DNA from: Thiotrichaceae bacterium
Lineage (GTDB): Bacteria > Pseudomonadota > Gammaproteobacteria > Thiotrichales > Thiotrichaceae
Length of the DNA stretch: 21,781 bases
Direction: 5' to 3'
NCBI GenBank assembly: GCA_015494435.1
Contig: WGBH01000269.1
Span: 1 to 21,781 of the forward strand
Part shown: positions 1 to 7,699 of the stretch, piece after piece
How positions within the stretch are numbered: position 1 is the first letter of the stretch
Layout: each line of letters starts with the position of its first letter
Translations under genes and position numbers: made by a program
The notes under the pieces: model-generated
Told to the model about the DNA's origin: nothing
Database searches by the model: none
The model's input: only the letters and a program-made list of their open reading frames with translations

Positions 1-41
1 TGATCAAAAACAATACAGAGCATGTGTAAATGTAAAGCATT

Positions 42-66
42 CAATCATCTGACTGACAGATGGTTG
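42..66. other. hairpin near the left edge
   Basis: A 10-bp inverted repeat with one G-T pair (arms 42-51 and 57-66) encloses a 5-base loop, ACTGA. Neither side carries a T-tract, so it is not a convincing intrinsic terminator. It lies upstream of the small open frame at 132 and may be the tail of a gene outside the window. Confidence 0.4.
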
Positions 67-104
67 CTAAAACTATTCTATACTTACGGAAACTCCGAGT
101 AATT

Positions 105-110
105 TATAAT
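105..110 (+). promoter_or_regulatory. candidate -10 box (TATAAT) ahead of the small peptide ORF
   Basis: A perfect TATAAT lies 21 bases before the ATG at 132. No good -35 box sits at 16-18 bases upstream. The short palindrome CGGA-AAC-TCCG at 87-97 lies between the two expected boxes. This is weak promoter evidence in AT-rich DNA. Confidence 0.25.
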
Positions 111-131
111 GGAATATAAGAGATAATCAAG

Positions 132-296
132 ATGAAAAAGATGCCAGTTATGAAAATATTTTATCTATTATTAATTATCACTTCCTCAGTGATGGCTAAT
201 GATGAATCTATACAACAAATTACTAATGTGAAAAGTTGGGATAGTTTGAGTCTTCGTTCGGCACCAGGTTGTTGCCGAGCTTTAAAAATTAATTAG
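132..296 (+). CDS. possible 54-residue secreted peptide, truncated SH3b-like
   Basis: This short frame starts at ATG 132 and stops at TAG 294-296. Residues 1-22 look like a signal peptide: a KK-rich start, the hydrophobic stretch IFYLLLIITSSV, and a likely cut after VMA, before NDES. The rest contains SLSLRSAPGCC, which resembles the first strand of bacterial SH3 (SH3b) domains (LNVRSGPG-type), but the frame stops before an SH3 fold could be completed. It may be a real small secreted protein or the stub of a decayed SH3b gene. The ribosome site is weak (AAGAG well upstream). It converges with the DUF502 gene on the other strand. Confidence 0.35.
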   Translation: MKKMPVMKIFYLLLIITSSVMANDESIQQITNVKSWDSLSLRSAPGCCRALKIN

Positions 297-320
297 AAAG
301 CGTAGGAATGTACATGTTCA

Positions 321-953
321 TTAATTATTTGCAACTTCCTTAATAGCGATTGATTTAGGGGTGACTACACCTAAGGACATTACCATTTTAAGCGCATCTT
401 CTACATCCATATCTAATTTTTTCACATCTTTTTCTGGCATCATTAAAATATAACCAGAAGTGGGGTTGGGTGTTGTTGGTACAAAAATAGTTAATAGTTT
501 TTTCTCAGATAGTTGGTTGAATTCATGTGGGCTATCACTGGTTTGAAAACCTATTGTCCAGATGCCTTTGCGGGGATATTCTATTAAGACCACCTGACGA
601 AATGAGTTTTTATCGGAGGTTAGAATCGTTTCTGTGACTTGCTTGAGCGCAGAATAAATACTTCGTACTAATGGGATGCGTTCTAGAAAATCTTCTCCCG
701 ATAAGACAAGGCGCTTGCCTGCAAAATTCGTGATAACAAAACCAGAAATAAAGACAAATAAGGTGGTTAGAATAATGCCTAACCCTGGAATATCAAAACC
801 AATCAGTGTCTCAGGTCGTAATGCTTGGGGCAATAATAAGAGTGTCTTATCTAATAAATCGACCAATAACTTAATCACTAAAATAGTGATTCCCAGTGGC
901 ACCCAAACAAGTAGTCCTGCAATTAAGTATTTTCTTAGTTTTGTCAATATCAT
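321..953 (-). CDS. DUF502 family inner-membrane protein
   Basis: The 210-residue protein has two predicted membrane helices (about 9-33 and 55-77) and a soluble C-terminal half. The stretch around residues 91-110, with RIPLVRSIYSALKQV, is the family's characteristic block after the second helix. Length and layout fit DUF502, a widespread proteobacterial and plant family whose biochemical role is not settled; in plants relatives are called COV proteins. It stands alone on its strand, divergent from the SDR gene at 1135 across a 181-bp gap. The ATG at 953 is preceded only by a weak GGAT-type ribosome site. Family assignment is firm; function is not known. Confidence 0.85.
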   Translation of the reverse strand: MILTKLRKYLIAGLLVWVPLGITILVIKLLVDLLDKTLLLLPQALRPETLIGFDIPGLGIILTTLFVFISGFVITNFAGKRLVLSGEDFLERIPLVRSIYSALKQVTETILTSDKNSFRQVVLIEYPRKGIWTIGFQTSDSPHEFNQLSEKKLLTIFVPTTPNPTSGYILMMPEKDVKKLDMDVEDALKMVMSLGVVTPKSIAIKEVANN

Positions 954-1058
954 TTAATATCATCCAATGTAGCGTTTATTTTTTGAACTTTGATTATAGC
1001 ATTGTCCTTAGTCTATTTTCTGGTAGGATATTGAGCGCGAATCTTTAATTTTTTTTAG

Positions 1059-1086
1059 TTTCCATAAAAAATAGTACTTATATAGT
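1059..1086 (+). promoter_or_regulatory. candidate promoter for the SDR operon
   Basis: TTTCCA (1059-1064) and TATAGT (1081-1086) are 16 bp apart, matching the sigma-70 consensus at four of six and five of six positions. Transcription would begin near 1093, just before the palindrome at 1096-1110. This is the best pair I see in the 954-1134 gap. Confidence 0.35.
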
Positions 1087-1095
1087 TTTTATGAC

Positions 1096-1110
1096 AGTTC
1101 TAAAAGAACT
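1096..1110. promoter_or_regulatory. perfect palindrome AGTTCT-AAA-AGAACT, possible operator
   Basis: Two perfect 6-base arms are separated by three bases, 24 bp before the SDR start codon and close to the expected transcription start. The position suits a repressor site. No regulator family is recognised from the sequence. Confidence 0.3.
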
Positions 1111-1134
1111 AAGTTTTCTTTTCAGGGATAAATA

Positions 1135-1962
1135 ATGCGTACAGTTCTCGTGACAGGTTGTTCTAGTGGTATTGGCTATTGCGTTGCCAAAGGTTTAAAA
1201 GCGCGTGGTTATAATGTTTATGCAACTGCGCGTAAACAAGAAGATGTTGATCGTTTGATTTCAGAAGGGCTGAAGTGCTTGCGCCTTGATTATGCAGATT
1301 CAGAAAGCGTACAAGATTTAGCAAATGAGTTATTGTTGTTAGTTGGTTCTGAGTTATATGCTGTATTTCATAATGGGGCTTATGGTCAGGCGGGTGCGGT
1401 AGAGGATTTAAGCCGAGCCACAATAGAAAAACAATTTGCCACCAATGTCTTTGGTTGGGTTGAGTTAAATAATCGTCTGATTGATATGATGCGACAAAAC
1501 AATCGAGGACGAATTATTTTTAATAGTTCTATTTTAGGGTTGGTTTCGCTACCTTTTCGCGGCGCTTATAATGCTAGCAAATACGCCATAGAAGGTTTTG
1601 CTGATACATTACGCTTGGAGCTAAGCAATACAGAGATTAAAATATCACTGATTGAACCTGGGCCGATTGAAAGTAAATTTCGAGCCAATAGCCTAGTGAC
1701 GCTTAAAGAAAATATTAATATGGACGGCAGTGTGCATCGGGATTTATACAAAAAAAGCATCAAGAGATTGGAGAAAAAAGGCGTTGCTGTTCCCTTTACT
1801 TTGCCGCCCGAGGCGGTCTTGAAAAAGGTTATTCATGCCCTAGAAAGCCCCAATCCCAAAGCACGTTATTATGTCACCTTTCCTGCCCATTTATTTGCTA
1901 TGTTGCGGCGTTTATTGCCGACTAAATGGTTGGATAAGGTATTAAGTAGGGTAGGAGAATGA
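1135..1962 (+). CDS. short-chain dehydrogenase/reductase, YbbO-like
   Basis: A 275-residue classical-type SDR oxidoreductase. The cofactor motif TGCSSGIG is at 7-14, the active-site Ser is in FNSS (about 131-132), and YNASK at 145-149 supplies the catalytic Tyr and Lys. The segment SLIEPGPI (171-178) follows as in SDRs. Overall it resembles E. coli YbbO, an NADP-dependent aldehyde reductase, including the C-terminal RLLP block. The usual NNAG motif reads HNGA (79-82), a small departure. AGGGA lies 6 bases before the ATG. The stop overlaps the next gene's start by 4 bp (ATGA), so the two are translationally coupled. The substrate cannot be told from sequence. Confidence 0.85.
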   Translation: MRTVLVTGCSSGIGYCVAKGLKARGYNVYATARKQEDVDRLISEGLKCLRLDYADSESVQDLANELLLLVGSELYAVFHNGAYGQAGAVEDLSRATIEKQFATNVFGWVELNNRLIDMMRQNNRGRIIFNSSILGLVSLPFRGAYNASKYAIEGFADTLRLELSNTEIKISLIEPGPIESKFRANSLVTLKENINMDGSVHRDLYKKSIKRLEKKGVAVPFTLPPEAVLKKVIHALESPNPKARYYVTFPAHLFAMLRRLLPTKWLDKVLSRVGE

Positions 1963-2819
1963 GTTATTTAGAACGGGTACAAGCCTGTCATCAATTTGAT
2001 CGCAGTGAATATCTGGATTTTATGATAGGCGATGAAATAATGGGACTGACTCGTCCTCAATTTGCACAGCAGTTAATACGCTGGGAGAATGTGTTTCAGC
2101 TTAAAAATAATCAGCTACTTTTGAACCCTGATTTAATCAATTTTGAGCAACGCACGCAAGCAGTTGCACCGATTATGGAGCAGTTACATCAAGAAGGGAT
2201 TATTCCAGGATGGGTAGATGAGCTTTACGCCGTTTCACATTGCTTTGATGAACCACCTCGCATGGCAGTGGAACGTGCTACGGCATCCTTTTTGGGTATT
2301 CGTGGTTACGGTGTTCATATTAATGGTTTGGTGCAAAAATCAGATGGGATTTATAACTGGGTTGCAGTACGCTCACGCGATAGAGGTTTTTGTCCAGGAC
2401 AGCTTGACCAAATGGTTGCAGGTGGTCAGGGGATTGGCATTAGCTTAATGGAAAATGTGATTAAAGAATCGAAGGAAGAGGCGAATATTGACAAAGATAT
2501 TGCCAGTCAAGCGAAGCAACGAAGCACCTTGAGTTATTGTAGTGCTTCAAGTCATGGGCTTAGTATGAATACTCTATTCAACTATGATCTGTGGCTACCT
2601 GAAGATTTTACGCCTGTTAATACAGATGGGGAGGTGGATGAGTTTATTTTAATGCCATTAGCAAAAATGGCAGAAATTATTGACAGTAGTGAAAAGTTTA
2701 AAAGCAATTGTAATTTAGTTAATATCGACTTGCTGATACCCGCAGGTATTATTACAGCTTCTCATCCTGATTTTAACGCCATCACAACATTGCTTTATTC
2801 TCCTGCAATAAAACTCTAA
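1959..2819 (+). CDS. Nudix hydrolase with N-terminal DUF4743 domain
   Basis: This 286-residue protein has a DUF4743-like N-terminal half (about 1-110) and a Nudix domain (about 115-270). The Nudix box is recognisable from about residue 152 but atypical: it ends KESKEEANI, with Lys for the usual Arg and Asn for the usual Gly, while the paired metal-binding Glu residues are kept. This architecture is known in the yeast YJR142W/Tnr3 group, where relatives are fused to or associated with thiamine pyrophosphokinase and hydrolyse oxidised thiamine diphosphates. A similar clean-up role here is inference. It overlaps the SDR gene by 4 bp and is followed after 13 bp by an aminopeptidase gene. Confidence 0.82.
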   Translation: MSYLERVQACHQFDRSEYLDFMIGDEIMGLTRPQFAQQLIRWENVFQLKNNQLLLNPDLINFEQRTQAVAPIMEQLHQEGIIPGWVDELYAVSHCFDEPPRMAVERATASFLGIRGYGVHINGLVQKSDGIYNWVAVRSRDRGFCPGQLDQMVAGGQGIGISLMENVIKESKEEANIDKDIASQAKQRSTLSYCSASSHGLSMNTLFNYDLWLPEDFTPVNTDGEVDEFILMPLAKMAEIIDSSEKFKSNCNLVNIDLLIPAGIITASHPDFNAITTLLYSPAIKL

Positions 2820-2832
2820 ATTAAGGTACACC

Positions 2833-4200
2833 ATGTTTTTAACCGATGCATCAATAGCAACAACTCCGCTGATTCCTTGTCATAAAAAGGAGCTTAAAAG
2901 TTATATTAAACAACAATCAAGCACTGTAAAACGCTGGATAAAACAAGCAGATTTTGAAGCAAAAAAAGGAAGTTTTTGTCTGATCCCAAATAAAAAAGGA
3001 GAAATAGATCACGTCCTCTTTGGTATTGATAATGAGACTGAATACCGTTGGGCTTTATCGACATTGGCAGAAAAATTACCCTTAGGGCATTACCGCTTAG
3101 AGGCAGATTGGTCTAAAGAGCAACAACAACAAGCGGCCATCGGTTGGGGCTTGGCTTGCTATCAATTTGAGCGTTATAAACAATCAGATCGTATTGCACC
3201 TTCTTTGTTAGTAGAAAAAAAATCAAAGCGCATTAAAGCGTTTGTGGCTGCGGTTAAATTAGTGCGAGATCTAGTTAATACACCCGCCGCCGATATGATG
3301 CCGCAAGACTTAGCCACTGTTGCCAAAGCCTTAGCGAACCAATTTGATGCGAAATTTAAACAAATTAAAGGGGATAATTTATTACGAAAAAACTACCCTT
3401 GTCTCCATGCGGTAGGGCGAGCAAGCTCACATGAACCCCGTTTGATCCGTTTAAAATGGGGCAATCCATCAGACCCTAAAGTTAGTTTAGTGGGTAAAGG
3501 GATCTGTTTTGATACAGGTGGATTAAATTTAAAACCGTCTCAATTTATGCGCTTTATGAAAAAAGATATGGGAGGGGCTGCCCATGTCTTAGGTTTAGCA
3601 CAACTGATTATGACCCTTAATTTACCTATTTACTTAGAGGTCTTTGTGTCTGCCGCAGATAATGCGGTCTCTTCTGATTCTTTTCGACCCGGTGATGTTT
3701 TAACAACGCGCTCAGGTAAAACGGTAGAAATAGACAATACCGATGCAGAAGGGCGTTTAGTTTTATGCGATGCGTTAACCAAGGCAGGCGAAGCGAATCC
3801 TGATCTGATTATTGATTTTGCAACGCTAACAGGTGCGGCGAGAGTTGCTGTAGGGACAGAAATCCCTGCCTTCTTTACCAATAATGATGCACTAACAGCA
3901 GAGATAAATCAGGCATCGTTTCAATCGAATGAAGTGGTATGGCAATTACCAATGCACAAGCCCTACCGTAGTTATTTAGATAGTGATATAGCCGATCTAT
4001 TAAACAGTTCACCACAAGGCTATGGGGGTGCAATTACTGCTGCTTTATATCTGAATGAGTTTGTTAGTAAGAATACAAAGTGGGCGCATTTTGATATGAT
4101 GGCATGGAATAACCGTGACCGTCCAGGTCGTCCAAAAGGGGGAGAAGCAATGGGATTATTAGCCGTTTTTCAATTATTGGAAAATAGATATGCGCATTAA
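2833..4200 (+). CDS. M17 family leucyl aminopeptidase
   Basis: A 455-residue cytosolic di-metal exopeptidase that removes N-terminal residues from peptides. All seven metal-binding and catalytic residues align with E. coli PepA at a constant offset of 48: K222, D227, K234, D245, D304, E306 and R308. They lie in GKGICFDTGG, the KKDMGG block and the family signature NTDAEGRL (302-309). It is shorter than E. coli PepA because of a shorter N-terminal domain, as in other 'leucyl aminopeptidase family' members. AAGG lies about 7 bases before the ATG. It sits in a run of genes with the S33-type hydrolase 18 bp downstream, which suggests a shared role in peptide turnover. Confidence 0.93.
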   Translation: MFLTDASIATTPLIPCHKKELKSYIKQQSSTVKRWIKQADFEAKKGSFCLIPNKKGEIDHVLFGIDNETEYRWALSTLAEKLPLGHYRLEADWSKEQQQQAAIGWGLACYQFERYKQSDRIAPSLLVEKKSKRIKAFVAAVKLVRDLVNTPAADMMPQDLATVAKALANQFDAKFKQIKGDNLLRKNYPCLHAVGRASSHEPRLIRLKWGNPSDPKVSLVGKGICFDTGGLNLKPSQFMRFMKKDMGGAAHVLGLAQLIMTLNLPIYLEVFVSAADNAVSSDSFRPGDVLTTRSGKTVEIDNTDAEGRLVLCDALTKAGEANPDLIIDFATLTGAARVAVGTEIPAFFTNNDALTAEINQASFQSNEVVWQLPMHKPYRSYLDSDIADLLNSSPQGYGGAITAALYLNEFVSKNTKWAHFDMMAWNNRDRPGRPKGGEAMGLLAVFQLLENRYAH

Positions 4201-4218
4201 GTTTATTTACTTTCACTG

Positions 4219-5817
4219 ATGAGAAAGATATTCACCCTTGCGATTGCACTGTTTTTTTTAGCGTTGCTGATAAGCGTTGCTTACCCTTATTCATTAAGAA
4301 ATAAAGCGAGTGAGTTAGCAAATGGCGCTCGTTATGAACCGACGGAATGCTGGTTTAAGCACGATTCTTTTGATCAATTTGTTCAATGGTCACTTAATAC
4401 CACCATGAAACGTATCGAATGTGGTTATTTTAGTACCCGAAAGGAACAAGGAAAATCTTTATTTCGCTTACCTGTGGTCATTGTAAGGCATTCCTTATGG
4501 CGTAATAGTCAACATCCGATTATTAATATTGCAGGTGGTCCTGGTAGTTCTGCATGGCTTGATTCATTTATGATCCATTATTTTTGGCTACCCAAAATAG
4601 AAAAAAATGACTGGCAACACGATATGGTTTTGTATGATTCAAGAGGCACAGGCTTGAGCAAACCCGCTTTGCATTGTGATAATTATTTTCAAAATTCACT
4701 CAAAATATTAGCGCAAAATTTACAACCTGAAGAAGAAGCTAAACAAAATTATGACGTATTGCAACAATGCCATCAACAAATAGCAAAAAATCAACAGTAT
4801 TTAAATGCTTTACATCATTTAGGGACGATTAGAAATGCAGATGATATTGCGGATCTGGCTAATTTGTTAAAAATTCAATCATGGCATTTATACGGTACAT
4901 CTTATGGTACACGCCTCGCTTTAGAGGTCGCACGTATCCATCCTAATAAGGTAGCTTCACTTATTTTAGACTCTGTCTATCCGCAAGAAATTGACGGTGA
5001 AGAAACTATGCCAGATCTTTATCTGAGTGCGGTTGAAGGCATGATAAAAGCCTGTGAAGAGGAACCAACTTGCGCTTTGCAATACTCTGAGTTACAAAAA
5101 AAACTCTATACCCTTTTACGGCGTTTAAACAAAAAGCCAATCACCTTAATATTAGAGCATAATAAAGAACCCGTTGAATATGTGGTGACTCCTTCCCGTT
5201 TTTATTCTCTGCTTTATGAAACAGGTTATGATATTAAAAATATCATGAGCCTGCCAAATGTGATTCACTCCTTATATGCCAATAATAACGAAGCCCTGCA
5301 TCATTTAGCACAAACCTCTTTAAATAATATGTTTGATGAGAGCTTTAGCAATCCTGTTTATACAGAAATAGAATGCAATGAAAATGAGATCAAAAATAAA
5401 CAAGCGTATATTCGTAATATTAATAAAAAATATTTATATTATCCTATCTTAAAGCGCTGGCAATTAGCAGCACTTGAGAATGATTTTTGTGATATTTGGG
5501 GAGCAGAAGAAAGTAAAGCCAGTTTTCACCAGCCTGTTATTACCGATAAACCGACCTTAATTCTCACTGCTCAACTTGATAGTGCAACCCCCATCTCTTG
5601 GGGGAAAGCGGTCGCAGCTCGTTTGCCAAATAGTGAATACCATGAGTTTAAAGCCTCAGGACATGCCGTTTTATACAATGTTGCTTGTGCTAAAGATATT
5701 GTACGACGCTTTCTTAACCCTGAGAAAAACTATCCTGTGGGTTGCCAATCAGATAATCCTTATGCCGATGGGCAACGAGTTGTCTGGGATTCTCCTGATG
5801 TCGGTGATGTTTTTTAG
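4219..5817 (+). CDS. membrane-anchored S33-type alpha/beta hydrolase (proline iminopeptidase-like)
   Basis: The 532-residue protein begins with a hydrophobic segment at about 5-24, read as a signal peptide or anchor, so the catalytic domain is probably periplasmic. The oxyanion-loop motif AGGPGSS is at 105-111, the nucleophile Ser228 is in GTSYGT, the likely acid is Asp454 (QLDSATP) and the base is His482 (SGHAVL). This order and the long cap region (about 255-430) fit the tripeptidyl/proline aminopeptidase branch of peptidase family S33. Several Cys residues (44, 69, 154, 184, 279, 285) fit an oxidising compartment. No good ribosome site precedes the ATG, so the gene may depend on translation of the aminopeptidase 18 bp upstream. 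Its stop overlaps the convergent channel gene by 4 bp. Confidence 0.85.
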   Translation: MRKIFTLAIALFFLALLISVAYPYSLRNKASELANGARYEPTECWFKHDSFDQFVQWSLNTTMKRIECGYFSTRKEQGKSLFRLPVVIVRHSLWRNSQHPIINIAGGPGSSAWLDSFMIHYFWLPKIEKNDWQHDMVLYDSRGTGLSKPALHCDNYFQNSLKILAQNLQPEEEAKQNYDVLQQCHQQIAKNQQYLNALHHLGTIRNADDIADLANLLKIQSWHLYGTSYGTRLALEVARIHPNKVASLILDSVYPQEIDGEETMPDLYLSAVEGMIKACEEEPTCALQYSELQKKLYTLLRRLNKKPITLILEHNKEPVEYVVTPSRFYSLLYETGYDIKNIMSLPNVIHSLYANNNEALHHLAQTSLNNMFDESFSNPVYTEIECNENEIKNKQAYIRNINKKYLYYPILKRWQLAALENDFCDIWGAEESKASFHQPVITDKPTLILTAQLDSATPISWGKAVAARLPNSEYHEFKASGHAVLYNVACAKDIVRRFLNPEKNYPVGCQSDNPYADGQRVVWDSPDVGDVF

Positions 5818-6905
5818 GAATGTTCCTTAGGAAACTCCTTAATATATAGATCTTGCTTAGCATAAGGGATTTCAATATTTTCTTGATGAAAGCGTTTATA
5901 AATACTGGTATTAAGTTTGTCTAAGGTGCGTCCGCGAAGTTCTGGGTCTTCAATCCATCCCATTAATTCGAGGTCTAGACTGGATGCACCAAAAGTACGA
6001 AAACGTACACGAGGGGTTGGGTATTCGGTAATAAGGGGTTCTGTTTTGGCGATTTCTATCAGTATTTCACGTACTTGATCAATATCAGAGCCGTAAGCAA
6101 CGCCAATTTTCACTCGAATTCTAAATTTCGGATGTGGACCGCCGCTTTGATTGATGATTTTGCTATTTCCCATAATCGAATTGGGGATTGTTATTTCAAC
6201 ATCATCTCGGGTGAGTAGTCGGGTGCTGCGAATGCCAATATGGGTAACTTTTCCACGTTGCTCGCCTTCTAAGACAATATAGTCACCAATTTTATAGGGT
6301 GTATCAGCAAGAATAAAAACTCCTGAAAATAAATTTGCCAGTGTATCTTTGGCGGCAAAACCAATCGCAATACCAATCACTCCCGCAGAAGCAAGCCATG
6401 CGGTCATATCAATCCCCCAAACTTGAAAGGTGATATATAAGGCCAGAGCAATAATTAAAAGTTTAATTAGATTATCAAATAAAGGCAGTGTTTGGGGTTG
6501 GATTAAGCGAAAGCGATCATCTTTACCCCATGCTAGCTGATGCATAACAATCTTTGAAATGCGTATTAAGGCAATCGTCCAGATTAAGATACCAAGAATT
6601 TGAAAGCCATTGCTAATATTTGCAGATAGCTTAGTGCTAATCGGCATAAAACGAATGCCAGCCATAAAGCCTGTCATTAGCAAAGTATAATAAATAGGAA
6701 CACGTATAATGCTAAGCAAACGGTCATCAAGACGACTAGTTGTTTTCTTTGAGGCGATTTTTAATAGACTAAAAATAACCCATGAAATAACAGAAGATAA
6801 AACAAAGGTGATTAATATAACAGCACCTCCTTTTAACCACGGGTGACCATTGAGAAGCTCTAGTAAAGGCGACAGATAAGCGACTATTTTTGTGACATAA
6901 TCCAT
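5814..6905 (-). CDS. MscS family mechanosensitive channel (distal paralogue)
   Basis: A 363-residue inner-membrane channel. Predicted membrane helices are at about 26-50, 68-85, 101-121 and 145-163, followed by the pore-lining helix at about 168-200, which carries the Gly/Ala-rich GVIGIAIGFAAKDTLANL pattern of MscS proteins. The cytoplasmic beta domain follows, with IPNSIMGNSKIINQS at about 241-255. MscS channels open under membrane tension and release osmolytes. Its ATG overlaps the stop of the DUF455 gene by one base (TAATG), so translation is probably coupled. It is the last gene of a seven-gene minus-strand run and converges with the S33 hydrolase with no space for a terminator. Confidence 0.9.
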   Translation of the reverse strand: MDYVTKIVAYLSPLLELLNGHPWLKGGAVILITFVLSSVISWVIFSLLKIASKKTTSRLDDRLLSIIRVPIYYTLLMTGFMAGIRFMPISTKLSANISNGFQILGILIWTIALIRISKIVMHQLAWGKDDRFRLIQPQTLPLFDNLIKLLIIALALYITFQVWGIDMTAWLASAGVIGIAIGFAAKDTLANLFSGVFILADTPYKIGDYIVLEGEQRGKVTHIGIRSTRLLTRDDVEITIPNSIMGNSKIINQSGGPHPKFRIRVKIGVAYGSDIDQVREILIEIAKTEPLITEYPTPRVRFRTFGASSLDLELMGWIEDPELRGRTLDKLNTSIYKRFHQENIEIPYAKQDLYIKEFPKEHS

Positions 6906-7699
6906 TATTTTTCCATTGCTAATAATTGATCTAGCTCTTGTTGGGTAAATCCTGCTTGTAAACGTGCTTCGGTATGAAGAGGCGAGCGTAATGGTGCTCC
7001 CATATATTCAATTAATAAGTCTTGAAAGGTTTTGATGGGGTCTTTATTTCGTTGAGCGCAACAATAGTGAAACCATTTTGAACCAATGGCGACATGGCCA
7101 ATTTCTTCTTTTAATATGATATTGAGAATCGCAATGGTTTCTTGATCGTCTACTTGTTTTAAGCGTTGTATCATCCCTGGTGTGACATCAAGCCCTCTAG
7201 CTTCTAAGACACGGGGAACTAATGCCATTCGGATCATGACATCGTGATCTGTTTTAACGGCCATTTCCCATAAGCCGTTATGAGCGGGTAAGTCGCCATA
7301 ATAATAACCCATTTTCTCAAGCCGTTGACACAATAGTTGAAAATGCTTGGCTTCTTCTGAGGCTATTTGTAGCCAATCAAGATAAAAATCGGCAGGCATC
7401 TGTTGGAAACGATAAACGGCATCAAGGGCAAGATTGATAGCGTTAAATTCAATATGTGCGACAGCATGAAGTAGATGAGCGCGCCCTGAGGCTGAGTTAA
7501 GCCTTCGATGCTTAAGCTTTTTGGGGGTAATTAAATCGGGTTTGGCTGGACGACCTGGAATGAGAATGCGTTCTACAGGAAAATCACCCAAAATGGGTAC
7601 ATGATCTTTTTGTTGGAAAGACAGGTCTATTGTTTGTTGTAATTTTAACTCTATATCAGATTCCATGAGGACCTGATAGGCAAGCTGATGAATATTCAT
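6905..7699 (-). CDS. DUF455 family ferritin-like protein
   Basis: A 264-residue soluble, mostly helical protein of the DUF455 family, which belongs to the ferritin-like four-helix superfamily. Candidate di-metal ligands lie in the helices: E84 (HIEFNA), E115/E116 and H119 (SEEAKHF), E166 (EARGLD), and E198/E199 with H202 (KEEIGHV). This E...ExxH...E...ExxH pattern is that of di-iron carboxylate proteins, though no enzymatic role is established for the family that I know of. Both ends overlap its neighbours by one base (TAATG), placing it between two MscS-like channel genes in one coupled unit. Its ribosome site is weak, consistent with coupling. Confidence 0.85.
   Translation of the reverse strand: MNIHQLAYQVLMESDIELKLQQTIDLSFQQKDHVPILGDFPVERILIPGRPAKPDLITPKKLKHRRLNSASGRAHLLHAVAHIEFNAINLALDAVYRFQQMPADFYLDWLQIASEEAKHFQLLCQRLEKMGYYYGDLPAHNGLWEMAVKTDHDVMIRMALVPRVLEARGLDVTPGMIQRLKQVDDQETIAILNIILKEEIGHVAIGSKWFHYCCAQRNKDPIKTFQDLLIEYMGAPLRSPLHTEARLQAGFTQQELDQLLAMEK

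Noticed and set aside
42..66. Terminator of an upstream gene at the left edge
   Set aside because: The stem is good but no T-tract follows on either strand.
676..957. Open frame on the plus strand opposite the DUF502 gene
   Set aside because: It is fully antisense to a clear family member and its translation shows no recognisable domain.
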